Notes: generated by a model from the sequence alone, not told the origin. A stretch of 64,000 nt of DNA from G965267425 sp965267425 (GCA_965267425.1 OZ253959.1:992001-1056000), one strand, 5' to 3'; shown: positions 42,983 through 52,979, counted from the stretch's first letter. Translations and numbers: made by a program.

Positions 42983-44335
42983 ATGTCGATTGAAGTGAAA
43001 CTCAAAAAAGGGGTGAATATCAACCTCTTAGGAGAAGCAGATAAAGTTGTAACCGAATCACCCAAAGCTGAGACATTCGCTGTTAAACCACCTGATTTTG
43101 CTGGAGTAGTTCCCAAAATGCTTGTAAAAGCAGGGGAAGAGGTGAAAGCCGGATCTCCATTGTTTTTTGATAAGAACAATGAAAAGATCGTTTTCAGTTC
43201 TCCAATTAGTGGAGAAGTTGCGGAAATCAAAAGAGGTGAGAAAAGGCGAATTCTTGAAGTAATAATCTTAGCCGATAAAGAGGTGAAATATGAAGATTAT
43301 GGGGTTACTCCATTATCTGACATGAGCCGAGAGCAGATTATTGAAAAGATGTTAAAAAGTGGTGTTTGGCCTTTGATGCGCCAGCGGCCATTTGACGTTA
43401 TAGCCAATCCAGATAAGCAACCCAAAGCCATCTTTGTCAGTGCGTTTAACACAGGCCCAATGGCAGCTGATAATGATTTTATCATGCACCGAAAGGACGA
43501 GTTGTTTCAAAAAGGGCTTGACGTTTTGTCAAAGTTAACAGATGGGAAAGTACATCTTAACATCAATGGAGCCATCAAGGCTGACGAAACATTTTTAAAC
43601 GCCAAAGGTGTTCAAATCAACAAATTTAAAGGACCTCATCCAGCTGGAAATGTGGGTGTTCAGATTCATCATATTGATCCCATCAATAAAAATGAGGTGG
43701 CTTGGACACTCAATCCTCAGGATGTGTTAATCTTGGCAAGATTGTTCCACGAAGGTAAAGTTGACATGGAACGTACCATCGCTTTGACTGGTTCAGAAGT
43801 GAAACAGCCGAAGTATTACCGAATGATTGCCGGACAGTGTATCAAAAACATACTGCACGACAATTTGAAAGATGGAGCAGTGCGTGCAATCAGTGGAGAT
43901 GTGTTGACAGGAACACATATTGAGACAGACGGATATTTGGGATATTATGATGACCAAATAACGGTTATTCCGGAAGGTGGAAATGATCAATTTATGGGTT
44001 GGTTATCTCCTGGGTTAGATAAGTTCAGTTTATCTAAAACCTTCTTGTCTTGGATGACTCCAAAAAAGAAATACAGATTAAATACCAACCTCAACGGAGA
44101 AGAAAGAGCTTTTGTAATGACAGGCGAATACGAAAAGGTATTCCCAATGGATATCTATCCAGTTCATTTGTTGAAAGCTATCATGATTGAAGATATTGAG
44201 TTGATGGAAAAGTTGGGAATTTATGAAGTAGCACCTGAGGATTTTGCACTTTGTGAGTTTGGGTGTACATCAAAAATTGATATCCAGGAAATTGTCAGAC
44301 AAGGATTGGATGTCGTTAGAAAAGAAACGGATTGA
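42983..44335 (+). CDS. nqrA: Na+-translocating NADH:quinone reductase subunit A
   Basis: 450 residues. Begins 'MSIEVKLKKGVNINLLGEAD', then 'KPPDFAGVVPKMLVKAGEEV' and 'RPFDVIANPDKQPKAIFVSA', 'HPAGNVGVQIHHIDPI' and 'YLGYYDDQITVIPEG', all typical of NqrA. Peripheral cytosolic subunit of the complex. First of six genes in order A-F; nqrB follows after 19 bases. Confidence 0.96.
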   Translation: MSIEVKLKKGVNINLLGEADKVVTESPKAETFAVKPPDFAGVVPKMLVKAGEEVKAGSPLFFDKNNEKIVFSSPISGEVAEIKRGEKRRILEVIILADKEVKYEDYGVTPLSDMSREQIIEKMLKSGVWPLMRQRPFDVIANPDKQPKAIFVSAFNTGPMAADNDFIMHRKDELFQKGLDVLSKLTDGKVHLNINGAIKADETFLNAKGVQINKFKGPHPAGNVGVQIHHIDPINKNEVAWTLNPQDVLILARLFHEGKVDMERTIALTGSEVKQPKYYRMIAGQCIKNILHDNLKDGAVRAISGDVLTGTHIETDGYLGYYDDQITVIPEGGNDQFMGWLSPGLDKFSLSKTFLSWMTPKKKYRLNTNLNGEERAFVMTGEYEKVFPMDIYPVHLLKAIMIEDIELMEKLGIYEVAPEDFALCEFGCTSKIDIQEIVRQGLDVVRKETD

Positions 44336-44354
44336 TCATTAAACGTATCAGGAA

Positions 44355-45503
44355 TTGAAACTGTTTAAAAATTTATTGGAAGGCGTTAGACCTCACTTTG
44401 AGAAAGGAGGGAAACTAGAAAAATATTATCCGGTATATGATGGGTTTGCCACCTTTTTATTTGTACCTGGACATACTACACACAAGGGAACACACATTCG
44501 TGATGGCATTGATTTGAAAAGAACCATGATTACGGTTGTGTTGGCCATGGTTCCGGCATTGTTATTTGGATTGTGGAACACAGGTTATCAACATTACTTG
44601 GCCATAGGAGAGGCCAGCACTTTTGGTGATAATGTTCTTTTTGGATTGATTAAGGTACTACCCATTGTTGTGGTTTCGTATGCAGTTGGATTGGGTGTTG
44701 AGTTTATCTTTTGTATCATCAAGAAACACTCTATTAATGAAGGATATTTGGTCTCTGGAATGTTAATTCCACTGTGTTTACCAGTAGATATCCCACTATG
44801 GATGGTTGCTGTTGCCACCATTTTTGCCGTTGTTATAGGTAAGGAAGTTTTTGGTGGTACCGGAATGAACATCTTAAACGTGGCGTTGACAGCTAGAGCA
44901 TTTCTATTTTTTGCGTACCCTACAAAGATGTCAGGAAACGAAGTTTGGATAAGTTTAGATGGACAACAATCGGTTGATTCATATACTGGAGCAACACCAT
45001 TGGCGGATGCCATTGAGAGTGGAGTGGCAGGAATTCCATCGTTTTGGGATTCGTTTATTGGAATCATTCCAGGATCAATTGGTGAAACATCTACATTGGC
45101 CATTTTAATCGGAGCATTCATATTGCTGGCCACTGGCATTGGAAGTTGGAGAATTATGCTATCTGTGTTTGTGGGTGGTTATGTAATGGGTATGTTGTTC
45201 AATGCTTGGGGAGCAAATGTTTACATGGAAGTTCCGGCATTACATCAGTTGGTGATTGGAGGTTTTGCATTTGGTGCAGTGTTTATGGCAACTGATCCCG
45301 TAACTGCTTCTCAAACCAATACAGGAAAATACATTTACGGATTTCTAATAGGCTTTTTAGCCATTATGATTCGCGTATTTAATCCAGCCTATCCGGAAGG
45401 AATGATGCTGGCCATTTTATTTATGAATGTAATGGCTCCTTTGATTGATCATTATGTGGTTCAGGCAAATATTAACAGGAGACTTAAACGTGTTAAGGCA
45501 TAA
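44355..45503 (+). CDS. nqrB: Na+-translocating NADH:quinone reductase subunit B
   Basis: 382 residues, starting at TTG (44355). No in-frame ATG lies upstream before a stop, and the family N-terminus 'MKLFKNLLEGVRPHFEKGGK' starts exactly here. Around ten membrane helices; 'DSYTGATPLADA' holds the Thr that carries covalent FMN, and 'AFGAVFMATDPVTASQTNTG' and 'AYPEGMMLAILFMN' are conserved. Forms much of the sodium channel. An AGGA-like sequence precedes the start. Confidence 0.95.
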   Translation: MKLFKNLLEGVRPHFEKGGKLEKYYPVYDGFATFLFVPGHTTHKGTHIRDGIDLKRTMITVVLAMVPALLFGLWNTGYQHYLAIGEASTFGDNVLFGLIKVLPIVVVSYAVGLGVEFIFCIIKKHSINEGYLVSGMLIPLCLPVDIPLWMVAVATIFAVVIGKEVFGGTGMNILNVALTARAFLFFAYPTKMSGNEVWISLDGQQSVDSYTGATPLADAIESGVAGIPSFWDSFIGIIPGSIGETSTLAILIGAFILLATGIGSWRIMLSVFVGGYVMGMLFNAWGANVYMEVPALHQLVIGGFAFGAVFMATDPVTASQTNTGKYIYGFLIGFLAIMIRVFNPAYPEGMMLAILFMNVMAPLIDHYVVQANINRRLKRVKA

Positions 45504-45514
45504 AACAGATTGAT

Positions 45515-46228
45515 ATGGCATTTGACGTTAACAGCAATAAATACACTTTTATTTTTTCAGCCGCCATGGTGGTTATAGTGGCGTTAGTTCTTGGGGTTGC
45601 TGCCGAAGGATTAAAACCATTTCAGAAGAGTAACATTCGTCAGGAAAAGATGCAGAGTATTTTGTCTTCAGCAGGTATTGATGTAGACAGATCAGAAGCG
45701 CAGGTGAATTTTGACAAATACATTACAGATCAAATCTTATTGAATGCAAATGGTGAAATTTCTCAAAAAGATTTATCGCCGTTTGATGTGGATGTTTTGA
45801 AAGAAAGCAGGAGTTTGCCAGCAGCAGATAGAAATTATCCTTTGTTTGTTTGTTCGTTGGACAATGGGCAAAAAAATTATATCATTCCTTTGGTTGGAAA
45901 AGGACTGTGGGGACCTGTTTGGGGATATATTGCATTGGCAGAGGATATGAATACCATAACGGGTGCCAGGTTTGACCACAAAGGTGAAACACCTGGTTTG
46001 GGTGCTGAAATTACCATGTCGTGGTTTCAAGAGCCTTTTGTAGGTAAAAAGATATTTAAAGACGACGGAACGTTTGCTTCAGTTAAAGTAATCAAAGGTG
46101 GAGCAAAACCTGATAACATGCACGGTGTGGATGCCATATCTGGTGGTACAATTACCAGTAACGGAGTATCCAACATGTTGTATGATATTTTGGAAGTGTA
46201 TGTTCCTTATTTTAAAGCAAACAGTTAA
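45515..46228 (+). CDS. nqrC: Na+-translocating NADH:quinone reductase subunit C
   Basis: 237 residues. One N-terminal membrane helix ('YTFIFSAAMVVIVALVLGVA'), then a periplasmic FMN-binding domain with 'GLWGPVWGYIAL', 'GAEITMSWFQEPF' and 'DAISGGTITSNGVSNM', where the second Thr region carries the covalent FMN. Lies between nqrB and nqrD. Confidence 0.95.
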   Translation: MAFDVNSNKYTFIFSAAMVVIVALVLGVAAEGLKPFQKSNIRQEKMQSILSSAGIDVDRSEAQVNFDKYITDQILLNANGEISQKDLSPFDVDVLKESRSLPAADRNYPLFVCSLDNGQKNYIIPLVGKGLWGPVWGYIALAEDMNTITGARFDHKGETPGLGAEITMSWFQEPFVGKKIFKDDGTFASVKVIKGGAKPDNMHGVDAISGGTITSNGVSNMLYDILEVYVPYFKANS

Positions 46229-46251
46229 TTCATTACAAACTTGAGGTTGTT

Positions 46252-46920
46252 ATGAGTACAGAAACAGAAGTCATTGAAAAAGCTCCCAAGGAGCCATTAT
46301 TCTCAAAGAAGAATAAAAAATTATTAAGTGATCCGTTGAATGACGATAACCCTATTACGGTTCAGGTATTGGGGATTTGTTCGGCTTTGGCGATTACTGT
46401 TCAGGTAGAACAAGCCGTGGTAATGACTATATCGGTAATCTTCGTGCTTTGTTTTGCCAATGTCATTATTTCCTTGTTGCGAAATATGGTACCTGCCCGA
46501 GTGAGAATTATTGTTCAGTTGGTGGTTGTGGCGGCACTGGTAATTCTTGTTGACCAGGTGCTGAAAGCATTTGCCTATGACGTCAGTAAAAAGCTTTCCG
46601 TATTTGTGGGACTCATCATTACCAATTGTATTATCATGGGACGTTTGGAAGCGTTTGCCTTAGGGAACAAGCCATGGCCAGCGTTTTTAGATGGATTAGG
46701 TAACGCAGCTGGATACGGTTTGATTCTGATTGTAGTGGCCATTGTGAGAGAATTTTTTGGCTCTGGAAGTTTTTATGGTGTACAGTTGATTCCTGATTCA
46801 TTTTACCAATTTGGGTATTTCAACAACGGATTGATGATTTTACCTCCAATGGCATTGATAGTTGTGGGAATCTACATCTGGGTTCAGCGAAGTCGAAATA
46901 CTAAATTGATTGAAGATTAA
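46252..46920 (+). CDS. nqrD: Na+-translocating NADH:quinone reductase subunit D
   Basis: 222 residues with six membrane helices. 'LSDPLNDDNPITVQVLGICS', 'TNCIIMGRLEAFA' with the conserved Cys that helps hold the intramembrane iron centre, and 'DGLGNAAGYGLIL'. Homologous to NqrE and to RnfE; presence of nqrA/C/F types decides for Nqr. Confidence 0.95.
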   Translation: MSTETEVIEKAPKEPLFSKKNKKLLSDPLNDDNPITVQVLGICSALAITVQVEQAVVMTISVIFVLCFANVIISLLRNMVPARVRIIVQLVVVAALVILVDQVLKAFAYDVSKKLSVFVGLIITNCIIMGRLEAFALGNKPWPAFLDGLGNAAGYGLILIVVAIVREFFGSGSFYGVQLIPDSFYQFGYFNNGLMILPPMALIVVGIYIWVQRSRNTKLIED

Positions 46921-46934
46921 GTAAAAGAAAGAAC

Positions 46935-47549
46935 ATGGATTACATAAATATATTCATCAAAAGTATCTTCATTGAAAATATGATTTTCGCATATTTTCTT
47001 GGGATGTGTTCATATCTGGCTGTATCAAAAACGGTGAAAACCGGAGTAGGTCTTGGTGCCGCAGTCATATTTGTACTTGGGATTACCGTGCCAATCAATT
47101 ATCTGCTGGAAAATTTTGTTTTGAAAGAAGGAGCCTTGTCTTGGTTGGGAGAAGAATTTGCTACGGTAGATTTAAGCTTTTTGAGTTTCATTATGTTCAT
47201 TGCCGTAATTGCATCGATGGTGCAGTTGGTGGAAATGGCAGTGGAGAAATTTGCACCGGCCCTTTATGGAGCATTGGGAATTTTCTTGCCTTTGATTGCT
47301 GTGAATTGTTCTATTCTAGGAGGTTCACTTTTCATTCAGGAAAGACAATATGCAAACATTGGTGAGGCTACAGTATTTGGCTTAGGTTCAGGGGTTGGTT
47401 GGTTTTTGGCAATTGTTGCCATTGCTGCCATTCGTGAAAAAATTCGGTATTCCAATGTGCCTGCTCCATTGAGAGGATTGGGAATTACTTTTATCATCAC
47501 AGGACTTATGGGCATCGCCTTCATGAGTTTTATGGGTATTGAAATATAG
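46935..47549 (+). CDS. nqrE: Na+-translocating NADH:quinone reductase subunit E
   Basis: 204 residues with six membrane helices. 'IENMIFAYFLGMCSYLAVSK' and 'LIAVNCSILGGSLFIQER' carry the two Cys-containing motifs that pair with NqrD at the membrane iron site. 14 bases downstream of nqrD. Confidence 0.95.
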   Translation: MDYINIFIKSIFIENMIFAYFLGMCSYLAVSKTVKTGVGLGAAVIFVLGITVPINYLLENFVLKEGALSWLGEEFATVDLSFLSFIMFIAVIASMVQLVEMAVEKFAPALYGALGIFLPLIAVNCSILGGSLFIQERQYANIGEATVFGLGSGVGWFLAIVAIAAIREKIRYSNVPAPLRGLGITFIITGLMGIAFMSFMGIEI

Positions 47550-47570
47550 TGTAAAAGAAAAATCGTTGAA

Positions 47571-48884
47571 ATGATATTATTATTGAATACCACAACCATT
47601 ATAGCGGCCATTGCCGTATTCCTTGTTATCATTTTTCTATTGGTAAGTCTGTTGCTTTGGGCAAAAGCAAAGTTGACGACTTCAGGTCCAGTGAAAATAT
47701 TGATCAACAATGAAAAAGAAATTGAAGTTGAAGCAGGTTCAACCATTCTTTCTACACTTGGAAATAACAAAATCTTTTTACCATCTGCATGTGGAGGTGG
47801 AGGTACTTGTGCCATGTGTAAGTGTCAGGTAACTGAAGGTGGTGGAGAAATCTTGCCTACCGAAGAACCTTACTTTTCTAGAAAAGAAATTCAAGATGAT
47901 TGGCGATTGGGATGTCAAGTGAAAATCAAGCAAGACATGAAAATTCAAATTCCAGAAGAAATTTTTGGAATTAAGAAATGGGAATGTGAAGTAGTGTCAA
48001 ATTACAATGTTGCTTCTTTCATTAAAGAATTTGTGGTTAAACTACCTGAAGGAGAAATCCTGGATTTTCAAGCTGGAGGATATATTCAAATTGATGTTCC
48101 AGCCATTGAATGCGATTTTAAAGACATGGATATTGCTCCTCTTCCAGATGATCCGGAAGGCGTTGATAAGTTCAAACCTGACTGGGATAAATTTGGATTA
48201 TGGGATTTGAAAATGAAAAATGATGAGCCTATTTTCCGGGCTTACTCTATGGCTAACCACCCTGCAGAAGGTAATATCATCATGTTGAATATCCGTATTG
48301 CTACACCTCCTTGGGATAGAGATAGAAACCGTTGGATGGATGTGAACCCAGGAATTTGTTCAAGTTTTGTCTTTACTCGAAAACCAGGTGATAAGGTTAC
48401 TATTTCAGGTCCTTATGGAGAATTCTTTATTAAGGAAACGGACTCAGAGATGTTGTATATAGGTGGTGGCGCCGGTATGGCTCCAATGCGTTCTCATTTG
48501 TTCCATTTGTTCCATACGCTAAAAACTGGTAGAAAAGTAACGTACTGGTACGGCGGTCGATCCAAAAGAGAACTGTTTTATGTAGACCACTTCCGACGAA
48601 TAGAAAAAGAATTTCCAAACTTTAAATTCTTTCTTGTGTTGTCTGAACCATTACCCGAAGACAATTGGGAAGAAAAGAAAGATGTGGATGATCCTAATGG
48701 AGACGGATTCAAAGGATTTGTGCACCAGGCTGTCATTGATCAATATCTTTCAAAGCACGATGCTCCGGAGGAGATTGAATTTTACTTCTGTGGTCCTCCA
48801 TTGATGAACCAGGCAGTTCTTAAAATGTGTGACGACTGGGGTGTGCCTCCAGAAAATGTGTCCTTTGATGACTTTGGTGGTTAA
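47571..48884 (+). CDS. nqrF: Na+-translocating NADH:quinone reductase subunit F
   Basis: 437 residues. Membrane anchor (~10-30), [2Fe-2S] ferredoxin domain with Cys74, Cys80, Cys83 and Cys115 ('CGGGGTCAMCKC'), FAD domain with 'FRAYSMANHPAEGN', and NADH domain with 'YIGGGAGMAPMRSH' and 'EFYFCGPPLMNQAV'. Takes hydride from NADH and starts electron flow. Last nqr gene; its stop interlocks with the DUF423 gene. Confidence 0.96.
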   Translation: MILLLNTTTIIAAIAVFLVIIFLLVSLLLWAKAKLTTSGPVKILINNEKEIEVEAGSTILSTLGNNKIFLPSACGGGGTCAMCKCQVTEGGGEILPTEEPYFSRKEIQDDWRLGCQVKIKQDMKIQIPEEIFGIKKWECEVVSNYNVASFIKEFVVKLPEGEILDFQAGGYIQIDVPAIECDFKDMDIAPLPDDPEGVDKFKPDWDKFGLWDLKMKNDEPIFRAYSMANHPAEGNIIMLNIRIATPPWDRDRNRWMDVNPGICSSFVFTRKPGDKVTISGPYGEFFIKETDSEMLYIGGGAGMAPMRSHLFHLFHTLKTGRKVTYWYGGRSKRELFYVDHFRRIEKEFPNFKFFLVLSEPLPEDNWEEKKDVDDPNGDGFKGFVHQAVIDQYLSKHDAPEEIEFYFCGPPLMNQAVLKMCDDWGVPPENVSFDDFGG

Positions 48885-49273
48885 TCACCAGTCAGCTTTA
48901 TTTGTATAGCATAAATAATCATAGTTATCCATCCTGCTATCAGGATTGATCCGCCCATTGGTGTAATTGGGCCCAACCATGTTGCATCCGATTGGAATAT
49001 GGGACTCAGGCATAATATATAGATAGAACCACTGAATAGTATTGTCCCTGTCACAAATAAGCGATAAAGCCAAGTATTTTGTCGACTTGAAAGCCCTATA
49101 GAAGGAATAACAAGTAACAGCAGAGCATGAAACATCTGATACCGTACACCTGTTTCAAAACTGCTGAGAACGTCTGTGGTAAGATACATTTTCAACGCGT
49201 GTGCTCCAAAGGCGCCCATGATAACAGCTAGACCTCCCAGAATCCCGCCTGTGATAAAAAATCGTTTGTTCAT
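48881..49273 (-). CDS. DUF423 family small membrane protein
   Basis: 130 residues from 'MNKRFFITGGILGG'. Four membrane helices with the family pattern 'LAVIMGAFGAHALK', 'YQMFHALLLL', 'GSIYILCL' and 'LGPITPMGGSILIAGW'. Inner membrane, function unknown. The open frame runs 14 codons upstream of the chosen ATG, but the family start fits here. Confidence 0.88.
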   Translation of the reverse strand: MNKRFFITGGILGGLAVIMGAFGAHALKMYLTTDVLSSFETGVRYQMFHALLLLVIPSIGLSSRQNTWLYRLFVTGTILFSGSIYILCLSPIFQSDATWLGPITPMGGSILIAGWITMIIYAIQIKLTGD

Positions 49274-49364
49274 TGATTTTGATTGATTGTTAATAAATGC
49301 TAGAATTATTGACACCTACAAATGTATTTAATCAAATATCTTAGTCGTCATAATACAAGGAAAT

Positions 49365-50702
49365 ATGAAGCAAATTTTGGTGTTGGGAGCTGGGCGTTCT
49401 TCAGCAGACTTGTTGAAGTACCTGATGGATTATGCAGGCCAGGAAAATTGGAAAATTCGAATTGGTGATTTGAAAAATGTGGTGGAAGAAATATCCATTG
49501 AAAATCAAAATTTGGCCTCAACTTTTCATTTTGATGTTCAACAAATTGAGGATTTCAAGGAAGAGTTTCAAAAAAGCGATTTGGTGATTTCCATGCTTCC
49601 GGCCAGGTTTCATCATTTAGTGGCCAGGCAATGCGTTGACTATGAAGTAAATATGGTTACTGCTTCTTATGTGTCAGAAGAAATGGCAGCCTTAAATGAA
49701 GAAGCTAAAGCTAAAAATCTCATATTCTTAAATGAAGTTGGTGTGGATCCAGGCATTGATCACATGTCGGCAATGAAAGTGATTCATCGTATTCAAAATG
49801 AAGGAGGGGTAGTTAAGGAATTTGAAACCTTCACAGGAGGATTGGTTGCTCCCGAGAGCGATGATAATCCTTGGAATTATAAATTCACCTGGAACCCAAG
49901 GAATGTTGTTCTGGCAGGGCAGGGAGGAGCCGTAAAGTTCATCGAAAAAGGTAGATATAAATACATTCCCTACCACAAATTATTTAGAAGGACTGAAATC
50001 ATTGAGATTGAGGGCTACGGAAAATTTGAAGGGTATGCTAACCGAGATTCACTGAAGTACAGAGAAATATATGGGTTAAAGGATATCCAAACCATGTTTA
50101 GAGGAACGTTGAGAAGGCCTGGATTTTGCAGAGCCTGGGATATTTTTGTTCAATTGGGAATGACAGATGACGATTACATTATAGATGATTCTGAGAATAT
50201 GACCTACAGGGAATTTCTGAATTCGTTTCTAAAATACAATCCCAATGATTCTGTAGAGCTTAAATTGATGCATTACCTGAAATTGGATCAGGATGAAGTA
50301 GAATTGATGGATAAGTTAAAATGGCTTGATTTATTCAGTGATGAGAAAATTGGATTGAAAGAAGCCACCCCCGCTCAAATATTGCAGCATATTTTGCAAC
50401 GAAAATGGTCTCTTAAGCAATCGGATAAAGACATGATTGTCATGTGGCACAAATTTGTATACGAAATTGCAGGAGAGTCAAAAACACTGGAATCTTCCAT
50501 GGTTGTTTTGGGAGAGACGGAGAAATATACGGCTATGTCTAAAACTGTTGGTTTACCAGTTGCCATTGCTGCAAGATGTATTCTTAACGGTGTCATTACA
50601 GAAAAGGGTGTTCAGGTTCCTGTAGTGAAATCCATTTATGATCCATTGCTTCAAGAATTGACGTCTTATGGAATTAAATTTACAGAGACTATCGTGAACT
50701 GA
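49365..50702 (+). CDS. Saccharopine dehydrogenase family oxidoreductase
   Basis: 445 residues. Rossmann fingerprint 'ILVLGAGRSSADLLKYL', then 'DLVISMLPARFHHLVARQCV', 'NEVGVDPGIDHMSAM', 'FTGGLVAPESDDNPWNYK' and 'RPGFCRAWDIFVQLGMTDD'. This fits saccharopine-type reductases (glutamate- or lysine-forming) of the lysine catabolic route; the neighbouring lysine-ketoglutarate reductase part is not present. Cytosolic. Stand-alone gene. Confidence 0.85.
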   Translation: MKQILVLGAGRSSADLLKYLMDYAGQENWKIRIGDLKNVVEEISIENQNLASTFHFDVQQIEDFKEEFQKSDLVISMLPARFHHLVARQCVDYEVNMVTASYVSEEMAALNEEAKAKNLIFLNEVGVDPGIDHMSAMKVIHRIQNEGGVVKEFETFTGGLVAPESDDNPWNYKFTWNPRNVVLAGQGGAVKFIEKGRYKYIPYHKLFRRTEIIEIEGYGKFEGYANRDSLKYREIYGLKDIQTMFRGTLRRPGFCRAWDIFVQLGMTDDDYIIDDSENMTYREFLNSFLKYNPNDSVELKLMHYLKLDQDEVELMDKLKWLDLFSDEKIGLKEATPAQILQHILQRKWSLKQSDKDMIVMWHKFVYEIAGESKTLESSMVVLGETEKYTAMSKTVGLPVAIAARCILNGVITEKGVQVPVVKSIYDPLLQELTSYGIKFTETIVN

Positions 50703-50817
50703 GTATTTACAAATCATAGCGGCTTTTTCAACAATTCATTTTTAACAAGTATTCCAGGATCTATGATTTCGGTGTGATTATAAAAGGATATTTATAAGTG
50801 AACAATCACATGCTCAC

Positions 50818-51297
50818 ATGAACCCGACTCAAAACCTACTCGTCATACATCTCAAAGAAGAGATTGAAAACATCAATCAAAAAATAAACCTTATCATCAA
50901 TAAAATTAATGACCAATTGGAAGAGGCTCCGGATATGGAAGTGGTAAAGGAAATGGGGAATTTTGAAAAATTGGAGGGGTACAATCTTGAAAACAGAAAT
51001 CTTGTCACAAAGGTTTTTTCTTACATCGACACGCTAAACATATTAATTGGCGAATTAAATAGCCTTTCCGGAGAAGTTGGGAAAGAATTCAAATTGATGT
51101 TTTCAAAAGACGACAATGGTGAGATAGAGAGTTGCGCATTGGAAGAAATAGAGAACTTTTACCTGGATAAAGAATTCTTATGGCAATTAAAGGTTCATTT
51201 CGAAGAGACTGAAAATTATGAACTCTGCGCAATGTTGCGTGATAGAATATCGCTGACTACAGAAATTGAACTAAAAGGTATTCAGCAAGTCGCCTAG
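50818..51297 (+). CDS. UVR-motif-containing hypothetical protein
   Basis: 159 residues, strongly helical and coiled at 9-35 ('LKEEIENINQKINLIINKIN'). The C-terminal 45 residues ('LKVHFEETENYELCAMLRDR') match the UvrB/UvrC interaction motif, a helical hairpin also found in ClpC adaptors such as McsA. Those families suggest a protein-interaction role; the actual partner is unknown. No operon partner. The start is placed at 50818, the first ATG after an AT-rich leader. Confidence 0.6.
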   Translation: MNPTQNLLVIHLKEEIENINQKINLIINKINDQLEEAPDMEVVKEMGNFEKLEGYNLENRNLVTKVFSYIDTLNILIGELNSLSGEVGKEFKLMFSKDDNGEIESCALEEIENFYLDKEFLWQLKVHFEETENYELCAMLRDRISLTTEIELKGIQQVA

Positions 51298-51300
51298 ACC

Positions 51301-51699
51301 TTATTGCGGAACTTCCAGTTTTATCTTATGACAATTAGCATCAATTTGAATGGTATCTACCCATTCAATAAAGGGATCCATTCGCGCATAAAGTGCATAG
51401 CTGCCAGGTGACAATGTTTTATTAAACACATCTTCCGAGTCATTGCAATTGACAACTGTATCCAATCGGTATTGAACCAAAGAGTCTTGAAAGACAGAAT
51501 CTAGATAGATTTCAATGGGATCATGCGCATCTATTGTCCACAATAGAAGATTAAATTGACAAGTACCGTTGTCGTCTTCAGCATCGGCATCATAGTTTGC
51601 AGCCTGAACATTAGTACATCCTTCTTTTTTCTTGCAGCCTGCTGAACCAAAAATAAAAGGAATAAGGGTTAGTACTATAAATGCCGTTTTTTTCACCAT
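51301..51699 (-). CDS. Small lipoprotein, hypothetical
   Basis: 132 residues from the ATG at 51699. Lipobox with Cys22 ('IFGSAGCKKK'). Next comes a short 'CTNVQAANYDADAEDDNGTC' unit, a cysteine-flanked pattern frequent in secreted Bacteroidota proteins. The rest looks like a beta sandwich ('YALYARMDPFIEWVDTIQI'). Function unknown. Confidence 0.6.
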   Translation of the reverse strand: MVKKTAFIVLTLIPFIFGSAGCKKKEGCTNVQAANYDADAEDDNGTCQFNLLLWTIDAHDPIEIYLDSVFQDSLVQYRLDTVVNCNDSEDVFNKTLSPGSYALYARMDPFIEWVDTIQIDANCHKIKLEVPQ

Positions 51700-51729
51700 G
51701 GCATTCAAATATAACAAAGGCAAATGGAT

Positions 51730-52434
51730 TTATAAATGCAGGTAAAAATCTTTGGTCAATTCAATATAGGTTTTGCTGTATTCATGTCTTCCACCTTCTT
51801 CAATGATGATTTGTTCCTTGACTTCATTGCTTTTGAAAAATACAATTTCAATCATGAGACGTTTTGGGGACTTTCCTTTTTTGGTAATAACATCACATAT
51901 TCTTTTCACATAGCCACCACATTCCTTGATGTTATCCAATAGTTCATGCAATTGGTTGTATGGTAGGATAAGTGCAATTCGTCCTTGATTGGATAATATG
52001 TTCTTTGATTGCACAAGAATTTGTTTCCAATGGAGGTTAGAGCTATGTCTGGCTATTTTTCTTCCTTCAACAGGACTTTCAGAAGTTTCTGTATAAAAGG
52101 GAGGATTTGAAATGATCAAATCAAATTGACAATCAGATGTATAGGAATTGAAATTTTGATGTTCAGCAGAAAGTTGATTAGGCCAAGGTGAATTTTCGAA
52201 ATTTTCCTGGCACTGTTCGAATGCACTGTGATCAATTTCAAGTGCATGAATTTTTGATTTACTTCTTTGAGCGATAATTAGTGAGATTACACCAGAGCCA
52301 GCGCCAATATCAAGAACGCTATGGCAATTTGATACATCTACCCAAGAAGCCAAAAGCACCCCATCTGTGCCAATCTTCATGGCACATTTATCTTGCTTTA
52401 CGCTGAATTGCTTAAAATGAAACGTATCACTCAA
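51730..52434 (-). CDS. tRNA1(Val) adenine-37 N6-methyltransferase family (TrmN6/YfiC)
   Basis: 234 residues. SAM-binding 'VLDIGAGSGVISLIIAQRS' and catalytic 'LIISNPPFYTE' (N-P-P-F, amino-methyltransferase type), with 'FKQFSVKQDKCAMKIGTDGV' at the start, as in TrmN6. Begins at TTG in a TTGA overlap with rimM. Modifies A37 of valine tRNA in E. coli. Here it takes the place next to rimM often held by trmD. Confidence 0.86.
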   Translation of the reverse strand: MSDTFHFKQFSVKQDKCAMKIGTDGVLLASWVDVSNCHSVLDIGAGSGVISLIIAQRSKSKIHALEIDHSAFEQCQENFENSPWPNQLSAEHQNFNSYTSDCQFDLIISNPPFYTETSESPVEGRKIARHSSNLHWKQILVQSKNILSNQGRIALILPYNQLHELLDNIKECGGYVKRICDVITKKGKSPKRLMIEIVFFKSNEVKEQIIIEEGGRHEYSKTYIELTKDFYLHL

Positions 52435-52964
52435 TTTCGATACATTTCAACCAATCCCTCAGGAGTTTGGATGGTTAATGATTTTTGTTCTCGATTGACT
52501 TTTACAATGGTGTCTTCCAGAATTGGAACTAAAATTTCCGTATCATTTTCTAGAATTCGCAATACGTCTTGCGCCGGATATTGAAGGACTTCTTGCACTT
52601 TACCAATTTCTCCAATAGAAATATCCGTGACCGAGAAATTCACAACTTCGTGAAAATAAAATTTGTTTCCCTTTAATTCAGGGAGGGAAGAAAGAGGAAG
52701 GTAGACTTCTTTTCCCATCAGTGATGTCACTTCAATTCCAGCATTGGATTCCATTTGAACGGAAAGCAAATTTTTCTTTCGTGATATAACTGATGATATA
52801 AAAAAAGGAATCAGGTGATTGTCCTTTTTATGAAGTTGGACAAATACTGATTCCAGTTTTTCGTATTTCTCTGGTTCATCAGTGTCGATTTCCAGAGTAA
52901 TGATGTTTTTGTGGCCCGAAGATTTTCTGAAAAATCCCAGGTAAAAACAATCGTCAATTTTCAA
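52431..52964 (-). CDS. rimM: Ribosome maturation factor RimM
   Basis: 177 residues, apparent TTG start ('MKIDDCFYLGFFRKSSGHKN'). The N-terminal RimM beta-barrel ('LGFFRKSSGHKNIITLEIDT') and the C-terminal PRC-barrel ('DISIGEIGKVQEVLQYPAQD', 'ILVPILEDTIVKVN') are both present. It assists 30S head assembly through contact with S19. Directly follows rpsP by 15 bases. Confidence 0.92.
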   Translation of the reverse strand: MKIDDCFYLGFFRKSSGHKNIITLEIDTDEPEKYEKLESVFVQLHKKDNHLIPFFISSVISRKKNLLSVQMESNAGIEVTSLMGKEVYLPLSSLPELKGNKFYFHEVVNFSVTDISIGEIGKVQEVLQYPAQDVLRILENDTEILVPILEDTIVKVNREQKSLTIQTPEGLVEMYRN

Positions 52965-52979
52965 ATGATAGAAATTGGA

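Noticed and set aside
44594..45139. 181-residue minus-strand frame inside nqrB
   Set aside because: Antisense shadow of a conserved membrane protein gene.
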